Shown piece by piece: positions 39,091-47,336 of a stretch of DNA of 47,772 bases. The DNA comes from a virus: IMG/VR virus record IMGVR_UViG_3300006128_000019, positions 1 through 47,772 of that record; one strand, 5' to 3'. The position numbers and the translations under genes were made by a program. The notes beneath the pieces were generated by a model. It saw only the letters and a program-made list of their open reading frames with translations, had not been told where the DNA came from and made no database searches. Numbering within the stretch: the stretch's first letter is position 1; the number at the start of each line of letters is the position of its first letter.

Positions 39091-40029
39091 ATGAATATTG
39101 AAAAATTAAATTTCCAATTTGATAAAGAATTTCAAATTGGTAAAGAATATTTAGCTAGTTTACCAGATTTGCAATTTGGAGAAATTAAAGGGTCAAAAAC
39201 AAAAATTTCAAAAGTAGGAATATCAAATTTTCATTTACCATTAAAATTAAAAACAAAAGATGGTAATGAACAAGAATTAGAATGTTCTATCGTTGGAACC
39301 GTTTCTTTAGAAGCTTTAAAGAAAGGAATTAATATGAGTAGAATATTAAGAGTGTTTTATGAAAGAAAAGATCAAACTTTCGATATAGGGTTATTATGTG
39401 ATATTCTTTCGGATTATAAAAAGAAATTAGAAACATTTGAAGCTCATATTTTATGTTCATTTAGATATAAAGTTTGGCAAGAAAGTTTAAGGTCTTTAAA
39501 AGATGATGGAACTAAAAATGGAGGATGGCAATTTTATAATGTTACTTTTGAGGTAAATTATTATAATCGATTAGAAAAAGTAATTCATTTAGATTTTGTC
39601 TATAGTAGTGCTTGCCCTTGTTCCACAGAATTATCATTACACGCAATTGAAAAGAGAGATCAATTTGGAATTCCACATTCACAAAGATCAGTTATGAGAA
39701 TAAGTATTAAAGCAGATGAATTAATTTGGATTGAAGATATTATAAAATATGCACAAGATGCTTTGGTAACTGAAACTCTTGTATTTTGTAAAAGAGAAGA
39801 TGAACAAGCCTTTGCTGAATTAAATGCGGGAAATACAAAATTTGTAGAAGATGCGGTAAGGTTAATGTACGAAAGGTTAGAACTTGAAAAAAATATACAA
39901 GATTTTAAATTAATAGCTTCACATAATGAATCTTTACATTCTCATGATGCAATAGCTGTAATGATAGGAGGTAATGGCTATTTTAATGATAATATATCAA
40001 TTGCTGATTTAAAAAGTTTAATTTATTAA
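39091..40029 (+). CDS. folE2: GTP cyclohydrolase, FolE2 type (GCYH-IB)
   Basis: Converts GTP to dihydroneopterin triphosphate, the first step of both folate and 7-deazaguanine synthesis. The motif SACPCSTELS (Cys175, Cys177) followed by GIPHSQRS is diagnostic of FolE2. Length 312 is normal. With QueE at 23680 it points to a phage preQ0-type pathway; folate for ThyX is an alternative use. The start lies one base after the small upstream gene. Confidence 0.88.
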   Translation: MNIEKLNFQFDKEFQIGKEYLASLPDLQFGEIKGSKTKISKVGISNFHLPLKLKTKDGNEQELECSIVGTVSLEALKKGINMSRILRVFYERKDQTFDIGLLCDILSDYKKKLETFEAHILCSFRYKVWQESLRSLKDDGTKNGGWQFYNVTFEVNYYNRLEKVIHLDFVYSSACPCSTELSLHAIEKRDQFGIPHSQRSVMRISIKADELIWIEDIIKYAQDALVTETLVFCKREDEQAFAELNAGNTKFVEDAVRLMYERLELEKNIQDFKLIASHNESLHSHDAIAVMIGGNGYFNDNISIADLKSLIY

Positions 40030-40031
40030 TT

Positions 40032-40358
40032 ATGAGTTTTGATGATTTTAAAAAGTTTACTCCAGTAAATAAATATGCAAAAAAATCTGAGGAAATAGAA
40101 AAAAAGGAAAAAGAAGAACCATTTGACTCAATTCTTTCGGGTCCAAATAAAAGTTTATATCAGGAAGTACAAATGTTAAAAAATGAAAATAGAAAACTTC
40201 GTGAGGATATTACAACTTTATATATGATGATTACAGGTTTAGATAAAGAAATTAATTCAGAACTTGATATAAGAGAAATTTATTATCAAGGTTTACAAAA
40301 AGACTCAACTCATGTCAGAAATCAACTCAATGCAAATAATAGAAAAGAAAAAGTTTAA
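40032..40358 (+). CDS. Hypothetical coiled-coil protein, 108 aa
   Basis: Charged N-terminus, then a clear coiled coil (SLYQEVQMLKNENRKLRED). It starts 2 bases after folE2 and overlaps the nuclease gene by 47 bases. A start for the nuclease at 40330 would shorten that overlap. Function unknown. Confidence 0.5.
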   Translation: MSFDDFKKFTPVNKYAKKSEEIEKKEKEEPFDSILSGPNKSLYQEVQMLKNENRKLREDITTLYMMITGLDKEINSELDIREIYYQGLQKDSTHVRNQLNANNRKEKV

Positions 40359-41250
40359 AATATCATTTTCGCAGTATTCTGCTTATTTAAATTGTCAGCA
40401 TCGTTGGTATCTACAATATGTTTTAAGATTTCCGGGTGAAGAAAGCCCGGAATTTTTGTTTGGAACAGTTGTGCATGGTACAATTGAAACAATTATAAAA
40501 AACAAAGTATTAAAAAAAATGTATCTTCGTGATAAATTAGGTACATTAAATTCAATTACTAGAGGTATTTTTAATGAAGAGTTTGCAAAAATCAATGATG
40601 CTACACTTATCAAAAGAATTAAAAATGAAAAGTTAGATATTTTCTTTCCAGCTGCTGCTAAAAAATTATTATTAGAATTAGATTTCTTTACTCGTTTTAT
40701 TGATTATGATGTAGTAAGTGTGGAATTTAAATTAAATGATTTAATAATTTTTTCAAATAATGAAGTTGAAATTTTATTTAAAGGTTATATTGATTTAATT
40801 CTTAAGAAAAAAGGAGAAGAAAAATATTTGATTTTGGATTGGAAAACTTCCGGTAAAAAATGGGATATAGATAAAAAAATAGAAGACAATAAAAATTTTT
40901 ATACTCAATTAATATTATATAAATATTTTTACAGTAGCATTAATAATATTCCATTAGAAAATATTGATGTTGCTTTTTATAATTTACCACGTGATAATGA
41001 GAAAGGACAATTAATTTATGCAAAAGATTTTTCAAATGATTATGTAAATGAATTTGTAAATAATTTTAAAAACAAATGTTTTGAAATTTTTCAACATAAA
41101 GAAATAATGAATGATTATTCTAAAATTAAATTTATTACTTCAAAAAATTGGTGTAGTAGATGTCAATTTAATAATGAAGAAATGTGTAATAATTTAGATG
41201 AATTTCAAAAAGTTTTACCACCTTTAGAAGAAAAAAAAACAGAAAAGTAA
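40312..41250 (+). CDS. PD-(D/E)XK nuclease, Cas4/RecB-like
   Basis: 312 residues. FSQYSAYLNCQHRWYLQYVL with GTVVHGTIE is the typical start of PF12705-type nucleases, and LILDWKTSGKKW carries the catalytic D-x-K. Three C-terminal cysteines (WCSRCQF ... MCN), with Cys27, could hold an iron-sulphur cluster as in Cas4/AddB. Probably an exonuclease for DNA end processing alongside the MR fusion. A TTCCGGG/CCCGGAA hairpin with a T5 tail lies inside the gene (40430-40457). Confidence 0.78.
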   Translation: MSEINSMQIIEKKKFKISFSQYSAYLNCQHRWYLQYVLRFPGEESPEFLFGTVVHGTIETIIKNKVLKKMYLRDKLGTLNSITRGIFNEEFAKINDATLIKRIKNEKLDIFFPAAAKKLLLELDFFTRFIDYDVVSVEFKLNDLIIFSNNEVEILFKGYIDLILKKKGEEKYLILDWKTSGKKWDIDKKIEDNKNFYTQLILYKYFYSSINNIPLENIDVAFYNLPRDNEKGQLIYAKDFSNDYVNEFVNNFKNKCFEIFQHKEIMNDYSKIKFITSKNWCSRCQFNNEEMCNNLDEFQKVLPPLEEKKTEK

Positions 41251-41277
41251 TGATTTTGAAGTTGTTATTTTCTCAAT

Positions 41278-41296
41278 TATATTTATATAAATAAAA
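41278..41296 (+). promoter_or_regulatory. TATATTTATATAAATAAAA motif upstream of the 41307 gene
   Basis: Perfect + strand copy, 10 bases before the ATG and the first in front of the late/structural run. It contains the T4-late core TATAAATA. Confidence 0.58.
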
Positions 41297-41306
41297 ATTT
41301 AATTTA

Positions 41307-41924
41307 ATGCAAAATATAAGACCTAGTTTGGCAATATATATTGATTATTCTATAAGAATCCCAAATTTTTCTAAATCATTTGAACAATTAAAAGAATATC
41401 TTTTTAAAGATAATTTTCAAGATTTTGATATTGAAGGCGATTTAAGTATTGTTGATTTTTGGAAAAATGAAGTTAAAAATCCAGAAATTGAGGCTTTTTA
41501 TTTAGCACAAAAAAAACCAATTAATGATTATGATTATAGATTGAAAAACCCTGAGGAATTGTTTTATAATTCACAACATTATTTACATTTTTTAGATGAA
41601 TTTTCTTTTAATTTATTTGTTGAACCAGATACTTTTTGTAAAAAAGATATTGATTTTATAAATTTAGCACAGAAACATTTATTTGATATTTATTTAATTG
41701 ATGAATTTAATATGGTTAGAAAGAAAGGGAATACCTGTTTCTTTCTTTCTAAAGCTAGAATAAATTTTAAAGCTTTAGAATTTATTCATGAAGGACAAGA
41801 GTTGGACACTTCTAGGTTTTTAGGAGTATGGAACCCAAAAAAGAATAAAGACCAAGAAAATGGAAATGATTTAAATTTATTCCAAGATTGGTTAATAGAA
41901 TTAGAAAAGAAAACAAAAAAATAG
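41307..41924 (+). CDS. Hypothetical protein, 205 aa
   Basis: Family not recognised. The start SLAIYIDYSIRIPNF looks like a beta strand of an alpha/beta fold, and the middle is rich in Phe, Tyr and Asp. First gene behind the late-type motif at 41278, so it may be a late gene. Confidence 0.55.
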   Translation: MQNIRPSLAIYIDYSIRIPNFSKSFEQLKEYLFKDNFQDFDIEGDLSIVDFWKNEVKNPEIEAFYLAQKKPINDYDYRLKNPEELFYNSQHYLHFLDEFSFNLFVEPDTFCKKDIDFINLAQKHLFDIYLIDEFNMVRKKGNTCFFLSKARINFKALEFIHEGQELDTSRFLGVWNPKKNKDQENGNDLNLFQDWLIELEKKTKK

Positions 41925-41928
41925 TGGA

Positions 41929-42282
41929 ATGAATAATGAAATAACAGAAGAAATCAGGGAAGAAATTTTAAATCATTGTCAAATAATGATTGATGAAATC
42001 GACCCTTTTGTTTTAAGTAATTCATTAATTTTAAGAAATGAATTGTTAGATTTTTTTTATCTCATGTCAACTATTAAATTTGAAAATGAAGGTGATTATA
42101 AATTAACATACAATGAAGTTAATTATTACTTTAATATAAAAGCAAGTATTGAAATAAATTTATTAAATCTTAGAAATAATGTTAATAAAATTGATGGCAT
42201 TACTAAAAATGACGAGTTATTAATTTTAATACCTGAAAAAAATATTAGCAAAGAAACAAATACAAATAATCAGATAGTATAA
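41929..42282 (+). CDS. Hypothetical protein, 117 aa
   Basis: Acidic helical protein (EEIREEILNHCQIMIDEID) with an Asn-rich end. Family not recognised. Lies 4 bases after the previous gene in the late-type run. Confidence 0.5.
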   Translation: MNNEITEEIREEILNHCQIMIDEIDPFVLSNSLILRNELLDFFYLMSTIKFENEGDYKLTYNEVNYYFNIKASIEINLLNLRNNVNKIDGITKNDELLILIPEKNISKETNTNNQIV

Positions 42283-42303
42283 CTATCAAAATAAAAAAAA
42301 TAA

Positions 42304-43473
42304 ATGAAATCGATTTTAGAACAAAAATTTAAGGAAAAAAGTTTTGAAAATTCATCAGAAGAATTTAAAAATAGACATCGTACAATAACTTTAGATAATA
42401 TATTTAAAGAGTTAGGTGATAGAAAAAATAGATATATTTTTTATTGTCCTGATATTGCAATAGTAAATAGTTTAGTTAGAACTATTTATGAAATGGCTTA
42501 TACTGCTAAAGAATTAGGTTACAATGTTCTTATTTTACATGAAACAGATGGATTTAAATGTAAATGGCTGACATCACAAAAGGAATTTTCACATTTAAGA
42601 AAAGTTCCTTTGGATTATATTATAATCAAAAAAGGTAAAAAATCTAAAAAAACAAGAAGTGATTATGCTTTTAGAATTTCTGATACTTTAATTATCCCAG
42701 ACCAATTTCAAGAAATGTTAGATAATATTATTGAAGTTAAATTAATACAAAAAGTAATTTTATCTTCTTCCTATACTGGTTTAAGTGCTTTAAACCCAGG
42801 CACAACTTATGAAAGTTTAGGTGTAGATAAAGTTATTTTTACAGACAAACAAATTGCAAAAGATTATAATGAATTATTTCAATTATCTTCAAATGTAATT
42901 TCTGGTTTTAACATTAATAAAGAATATTTTAGTAATAGGGAAGCAAAAAAAGTTTTACCACTTATTTCAATTTCTAATATAGGTAATAATGATGTTGTGC
43001 AACAATTAATAAACGTATTTTACAATAAATATCCAAATTTAAGAGTTTTTAATTTTAGATTATTAGATAGGGATGATATGAATCTTTATATTGAGACTAT
43101 TAGAAAATCAGCGATTGTTTTATTTTTGGATAAAAATCTTGGAAGTGCACAAGTATTATTAGAACCAATTTCTATTGGTTGTCCGGTTGGTACAATGCAA
43201 AGGCAAGAACTTAATTTAAATTTAAGTGAAAATGTTTTTATTGGAAACAATGCTTTTGAAATTGCTGAAAGATTAGCTGAGTTTTGCACTTTATGGTTAT
43301 GTACTGATACAGATGTAATCACAGAACAAGTTTTAGGGTTAAAAGAAGATATAATTTCAAATGAAGAATTTACAAAAAATATAAATGATATTTTTTATGA
43401 ATTACAAGAAAATAGAGTTTTATATTTCAATAAAATTAAAGCAAGTATAAATGTCAGTCAGGAAGGAATTTAG
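42304..43473 (+). CDS. Glycosyltransferase-like (GT-B) protein, 389 aa
   Basis: A Rossmann-like N-half (IAIVNSLVRTIYEMAYTAKEL, GYNVLILHE) and a C-half with AQVLLEPISIGCPVGTMQR near residue 280 follow the GT4-type layout, where the E-x7-G-x-P motif binds the nucleotide sugar. Substrate unknown: DNA bases, virion proteins or host glycans are all possible. It leads a three-gene set before the baseplate genes. Confidence 0.5.
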   Translation: MKSILEQKFKEKSFENSSEEFKNRHRTITLDNIFKELGDRKNRYIFYCPDIAIVNSLVRTIYEMAYTAKELGYNVLILHETDGFKCKWLTSQKEFSHLRKVPLDYIIIKKGKKSKKTRSDYAFRISDTLIIPDQFQEMLDNIIEVKLIQKVILSSSYTGLSALNPGTTYESLGVDKVIFTDKQIAKDYNELFQLSSNVISGFNINKEYFSNREAKKVLPLISISNIGNNDVVQQLINVFYNKYPNLRVFNFRLLDRDDMNLYIETIRKSAIVLFLDKNLGSAQVLLEPISIGCPVGTMQRQELNLNLSENVFIGNNAFEIAERLAEFCTLWLCTDTDVITEQVLGLKEDIISNEEFTKNINDIFYELQENRVLYFNKIKASINVSQEGI

Positions 43474-43864
43474 TTTTTTCTTAGCAAAAAAAAATATTCC
43501 TGATAGTGAATCAGTAAGTTATTTAGAAAATTATAATACAATTATTAATAAAGATTTCCCTTTATTTAATATTGATATTAATTTTATTTCTAAGTATTTA
43601 GAATTTCACGATACAGAACAAATTATTTTTATTTATAAGAAATCTAGATATAAAAATATTGAACCTCTTTTTAAACATTTTAATACAAAAGGGCGAATAA
43701 AATTTGTTGATTATTTAACTTATAATTTAAGAGGAGAAAAACCACATACTGTTTTTTTCATTGACGTAGAAGAAACGGAAAAAGTTAATAAAGATAAATT
43801 TGATGAAACAATACAAAAATTAAAGCAAAACAAAACAAGATTAATTAACTTAATAGACAAATAA
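43451..43864 (+). CDS. Hypothetical protein, 137 aa
   Basis: Family not recognised. It starts 23 bases inside the end of the GT-B-like gene and ends directly before the next gene. Alpha/beta, with HTVFFIDVEETEKVNKDKF near residue 98. Confidence 0.5.
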   Translation: MSVRKEFSFFLAKKNIPDSESVSYLENYNTIINKDFPLFNIDINFISKYLEFHDTEQIIFIYKKSRYKNIEPLFKHFNTKGRIKFVDYLTYNLRGEKPHTVFFIDVEETEKVNKDKFDETIQKLKQNKTRLINLIDK

Positions 43865-44476
43865 ATGAAAAAAATAAAAATTGGTTTTCTTATAGAAGAA
43901 AAAGATTTAAAATTGATTCCAGATACATTTGAATCAATTCAAAATTTAACAAAAAATAAAAAGTATGAAATAATTGTATTAACTGAAATTACAGAAGATA
44001 CTGAAGTTGATTATGTAGTTAAATTACCTAATGATGGTATTTTAATGGAAAATTTTATTGATATAATTGATAAATATATAGAAGATGATACAATTTTACT
44101 ACCATTAGTAATTTTAAAATCTGATAAAATGGATGGAATTTTAAATTCTTGTCTTTGGAATTTAAGTTTAACTCCAACTCCAGGTGAATTAGATTTTGAA
44201 TTAGCTCAAAAACAAATAGATTTAACTTTATTTGGTGCATTAATTCCTAAAAATATTTATTTAGATAAAGATAATTATAAAGAAGACTTACCAATTTATC
44301 AAGATTTTTATTTTTTAAACAAAATAACAAAAAAAGAAATTAAAGTAATAGGGATTCCAAAGACATTATTAATTACTAATATTGACTTATTTCATTCTGA
44401 ATATAATAATGAAGAAAAAGTTAAATTTTTTAAAGAAGCAAAAAAAGTAGCATCAGAAGTCCTTAAAATCGTTTAA
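43865..44476 (+). CDS. Possible GT-A/GT2-like protein, 203 aa
   Basis: Begins KIGFLIEEKDLKLIPDTFES, similar in layout to the first strand and helix of GT2 glycosyltransferases, and has short DD/ED pairs in place of a clear DxD. The low similarity leaves the assignment open. It directly abuts its neighbour and follows the GT-B-like gene by one gene, which is the main support. Confidence 0.35.
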   Translation: MKKIKIGFLIEEKDLKLIPDTFESIQNLTKNKKYEIIVLTEITEDTEVDYVVKLPNDGILMENFIDIIDKYIEDDTILLPLVILKSDKMDGILNSCLWNLSLTPTPGELDFELAQKQIDLTLFGALIPKNIYLDKDNYKEDLPIYQDFYFLNKITKKEIKVIGIPKTLLITNIDLFHSEYNNEEKVKFFKEAKKVASEVLKIV

Positions 44477-44493
44477 AAACAATAAAACAATTA

Positions 44494-45585
44494 ATGTATG
44501 AAAATAAAAGTTACTTAGATTTTTTTTTAGAAAATTCTTATAAACCTAAAAAAAGAGAAAAATATTTTACGGATAAAGAGGAAGCAGCAATTATAAAATA
44601 TAATTCTGAAGTTTTATCTGAAAGAGAAAAAAATAAATTATTTCAAGAAATAATTTTACCATGTTTTCAAAAAACAATTTCAGGAGTTTTGGAAATGCCA
44701 AGATTTCATCATATTAATTATATTAAAATAATTAACAGAAGTGAATTAATAGAAGCAACTTTTGAAAGGTTATTACAAAAGATTCATAAATTTACTCCAG
44801 ATTTAATTGGAAAAAATGGTGTAAAAGTAAAAGCTTTTTCTTATTTTACAGTAATTACTAGAAATTTTATAACTGAATATGTTGAAAAAATAAAAAGAGT
44901 TATTGAAAACAAAGCTGATGTTGAATCATCAATTGATTTATCAATACTTTCAGAAGAGAATTTAATTAACGTCTCTTCTGAAAGTATTTTTTATGAATTA
45001 GAAATTGATGATGCAAGTATTTTTTTTAATGAAGAAAAAAAGAAAATTATTGAGATTGTAATGAATACAATTTCTGAAGAAGAAAAAAAAGAAAAGCCGG
45101 ACCAAGATTTAATTAAAATTGGTTATTTTATTAAGTATATAATAAGTAAATGGGATAAAATTCAATTTACTAAAAAAAATGAATTTATGAGAATTTTAAC
45201 TTTATTTAGTGGTATGCCACAACAAAAAGTTTCATTACTTTTTAAAAAATTTAAAATAGACGTTTTAAAAGAAATAAATCCTAGTGTTTTAAAAAATATT
45301 CAAAGAAGAGTTAGGCGAAACTTTGAAAAAGAATTGGAAGAAATAGAAGAATTAGAATTTATGGAAGGTAATGAAAATTTTGATGAAATGAAAGATTTTT
45401 TTGAAAAAGAAGATTATTTAGAAATTGATAAAATTAAGCCAATAAAAATTAAAAATAGTAGAGAATATGTTGTATTAACAGAAATAGAAAAAATTCAACA
45501 AATGGAAATAAATTCAGTTGAAGAATTTGAATTGCAACAATTAAAATACGAAAATCTTTCATTTAAAGAAAAAAATAAAAAATGA
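44494..45585 (+). CDS. Sigma factor-like protein (T4 gp55 late sigma candidate), 363 aa
   Basis: Around residues 90-135 the sequence ATFERLLQKIHKFTPDLIG ... KAFSYFTVITRNFITEYVEKIKR has the sigma-70 region 2 layout ('F-D-P ... F-x-T-Y-x-x-x-x-A-R-N'), close in pattern to late sigma factors of T4-like phages. A later helical region (QQKVSLLFKKFKIDVLKEI) may be region 4-like, and the C-terminus is acidic. It directly precedes virion genes. A TATAAATA-containing motif at several loci would be its natural target. Confidence 0.55.
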   Translation: MYENKSYLDFFLENSYKPKKREKYFTDKEEAAIIKYNSEVLSEREKNKLFQEIILPCFQKTISGVLEMPRFHHINYIKIINRSELIEATFERLLQKIHKFTPDLIGKNGVKVKAFSYFTVITRNFITEYVEKIKRVIENKADVESSIDLSILSEENLINVSSESIFYELEIDDASIFFNEEKKKIIEIVMNTISEEEKKEKPDQDLIKIGYFIKYIISKWDKIQFTKKNEFMRILTLFSGMPQQKVSLLFKKFKIDVLKEINPSVLKNIQRRVRRNFEKELEEIEELEFMEGNENFDEMKDFFEKEDYLEIDKIKPIKIKNSREYVVLTEIEKIQQMEINSVEEFELQQLKYENLSFKEKNKK

Positions 45586-46046
45586 AAACAGAAATAATCG
45601 GAAATGAAAGTGAATTGAATTCACTTTTTAAAGAGACTTTAGATGGCGTAAGAGATGATTTAAATGAAGCTTCAAGAAATGTTGAGTTATATTTTGAGGC
45701 AATTTTAAATGAAACTGGCGGAAAAGAAATGTATGGTACTTTTTATAATGATTCATTAAAAATTAAAGGAGCTGCAAGAGATAGGCAATTGAAATTTTTA
45801 AATATGTTTAAAGATAGAGTTGCTAAAAAAGAAAGTTTAAGTATGGCAATTGCAGGGAATAAAGACGGAAATAATGAAAATTTTATCAGTCAAAAAGAAA
45901 TGAATGATGCTATACAAGAATTAAAAAAAGAAAAAATAACATTAAATCGACCACAAATTTCTATTAACCCAATTGTTAATAGAGAAGATGAAGATGATTA
46001 TGATGACGAATTAGAAATAGATTTTGAAGACGAAGAAAATGAATAG
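45582..46046 (+). CDS. Possible small terminase subunit or structural protein, 154 aa
   Basis: Helical N-half (LNSLFKETLDGVRDDLNEA ... IKGAARDRQLKFLNMFKDRV) and a very acidic tail (DEDDYDDELEIDFEDEENE). The 'KGxxRDRQLKxLxxFKDR' stretch and size recall small terminase proteins of T4-like phages, but this is from memory of pattern only. It overlaps the sigma-like gene by 4 bases. Confidence 0.35.
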   Translation: MKTEIIGNESELNSLFKETLDGVRDDLNEASRNVELYFEAILNETGGKEMYGTFYNDSLKIKGAARDRQLKFLNMFKDRVAKKESLSMAIAGNKDGNNENFISQKEMNDAIQELKKEKITLNRPQISINPIVNREDEDDYDDELEIDFEDEENE

Positions 46047-46048
46047 AA

Positions 46049-46939
46049 ATGTCGTTTAATAGAATTAAAAATTCAAATATTCAAGATAAAGTACAAGCTA
46101 AAATAACAGATGTTGTAGCGGATTCTCGTGATTTACAACAAAGAATATTTTATTTTGGACAAGTTATAAATAATATTGACCCAGGAAATTTAAATAGAAT
46201 TCAAATAAGAATTCCAATTATAGATGATAATTTTTATCTTGAAAGTAAAGACGCAGGAGATAAAAATTTACCATGGGCGTCATCAACAAGTGTTAGATTT
46301 ATTGATACTCCAGAAGTTAATGCAATTGTTTTAGTTGCGGTTTTTGATATTAAAACTCCTTATTTCGGAAGAATTTATTTTAATAGTATTACTGATATTA
46401 GTTCAATAGAATTATTTAATAAATTAACACCTGAAGAAAAAATTTTATCAAACTTAGCATTAGTTCAAGATATTTATCATATTAAATTAAATAGTATCCC
46501 ATTAAATAATCATGAATTTGAAGGTACACCAAATATAAATTATAATGTTGGAATAAGAGGTAAAGGTGGGAATTCAGTATTGCTTTCTGAAACATCTATT
46601 CAATTAAAACAAAAAACTAATAATACAAATTCAAGTTTAACTATTGACGAAGATACTGTTATAAACACTGCTGAAAATATTTTATTATTATCTCAAAAAG
46701 GTGGAAGTAATCTTTATCATCCGGTTTTTGAAATTCCAACTTATGATTATTTTAGTTCTTTAAATAACATAATTAAAAAAATAATACAAGTCTTAGCAAC
46801 TAATCCAGCAATTTCACCTATAGGTCCATGTATTGCTAGCCCTACAGGTGAAATGTTATTAGAAGATTTTGTTGAGTTATTAGAAAAATACAATAATTAT
46901 ACACAAATTGGTCACAGTAAAAATACAATTATAAATTAA
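46049..46939 (+). CDS. Baseplate hub/spike OB-domain protein (T4 gp5 N-terminal-like)
   Basis: Residues ~35-110 form the gp5/VgrG-type OB fold: FGQVINNIDPGNLNRIQIRI, then LPWASSTSVRFIDTPEVNAIV and TPYFGRIYF. The remaining part is beta-rich, with no lysozyme domain. It would sit at the centre of the baseplate, linking tube and spike. It overlaps the gp25-like gene by one base, matching the T4-like order of baseplate genes. Confidence 0.72.
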   Translation: MSFNRIKNSNIQDKVQAKITDVVADSRDLQQRIFYFGQVINNIDPGNLNRIQIRIPIIDDNFYLESKDAGDKNLPWASSTSVRFIDTPEVNAIVLVAVFDIKTPYFGRIYFNSITDISSIELFNKLTPEEKILSNLALVQDIYHIKLNSIPLNNHEFEGTPNINYNVGIRGKGGNSVLLSETSIQLKQKTNNTNSSLTIDEDTVINTAENILLLSQKGGSNLYHPVFEIPTYDYFSSLNNIIKKIIQVLATNPAISPIGPCIASPTGEMLLEDFVELLEKYNNYTQIGHSKNTIIN

Positions 46940-47325
46940 TGAAACCATCAGGAGCTTTATTTTTCCCTTTTAAAGAAGATAAAATAAATAATTGTTTACA
47001 AAGAGCTTTCACAGTTGAAGATACTATTTTATCAGCTATCAGAGTTTTTTTAGGTACAAGAAAAAAAAGTAGATTAGGTTCTACTTTTGGATCAATTGTT
47101 GCAGAATTACCTTTAGAACTTTATAATAAAAATAATATTTCAGAATTAAATTCACAAATACAGAAAGAACTAACCGACCAATTTTCAGGGATAAATTTCT
47201 TAAGCGTGAATTTAATGCAAGATGAAATACAACAATTTAAAACATATTTAAAAATTAAATTATCAATAAGTGGTAATATAACAGATTTTATCTATTATTT
47301 ACCAAGTGCAAGTCAAAACTCATAA
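46939..47325 (+). CDS. Baseplate wedge protein gp25-like
   Basis: 128 residues with the gp25/GpW-type pattern: an N-terminal acidic part, AIRVFLGTRKKSRLGSTFGS (the 'LxTxxGxRxxxPxFGS' motif) near residue 33, and a C-terminal beta part. Triggers sheath contraction as part of the wedge. Next to the gp5-like and gp6-like genes. Confidence 0.82.
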   Translation: MKPSGALFFPFKEDKINNCLQRAFTVEDTILSAIRVFLGTRKKSRLGSTFGSIVAELPLELYNKNNISELNSQIQKELTDQFSGINFLSVNLMQDEIQQFKTYLKIKLSISGNITDFIYYLPSASQNS

Positions 47326-47336
47326 AAAAATAAAAA

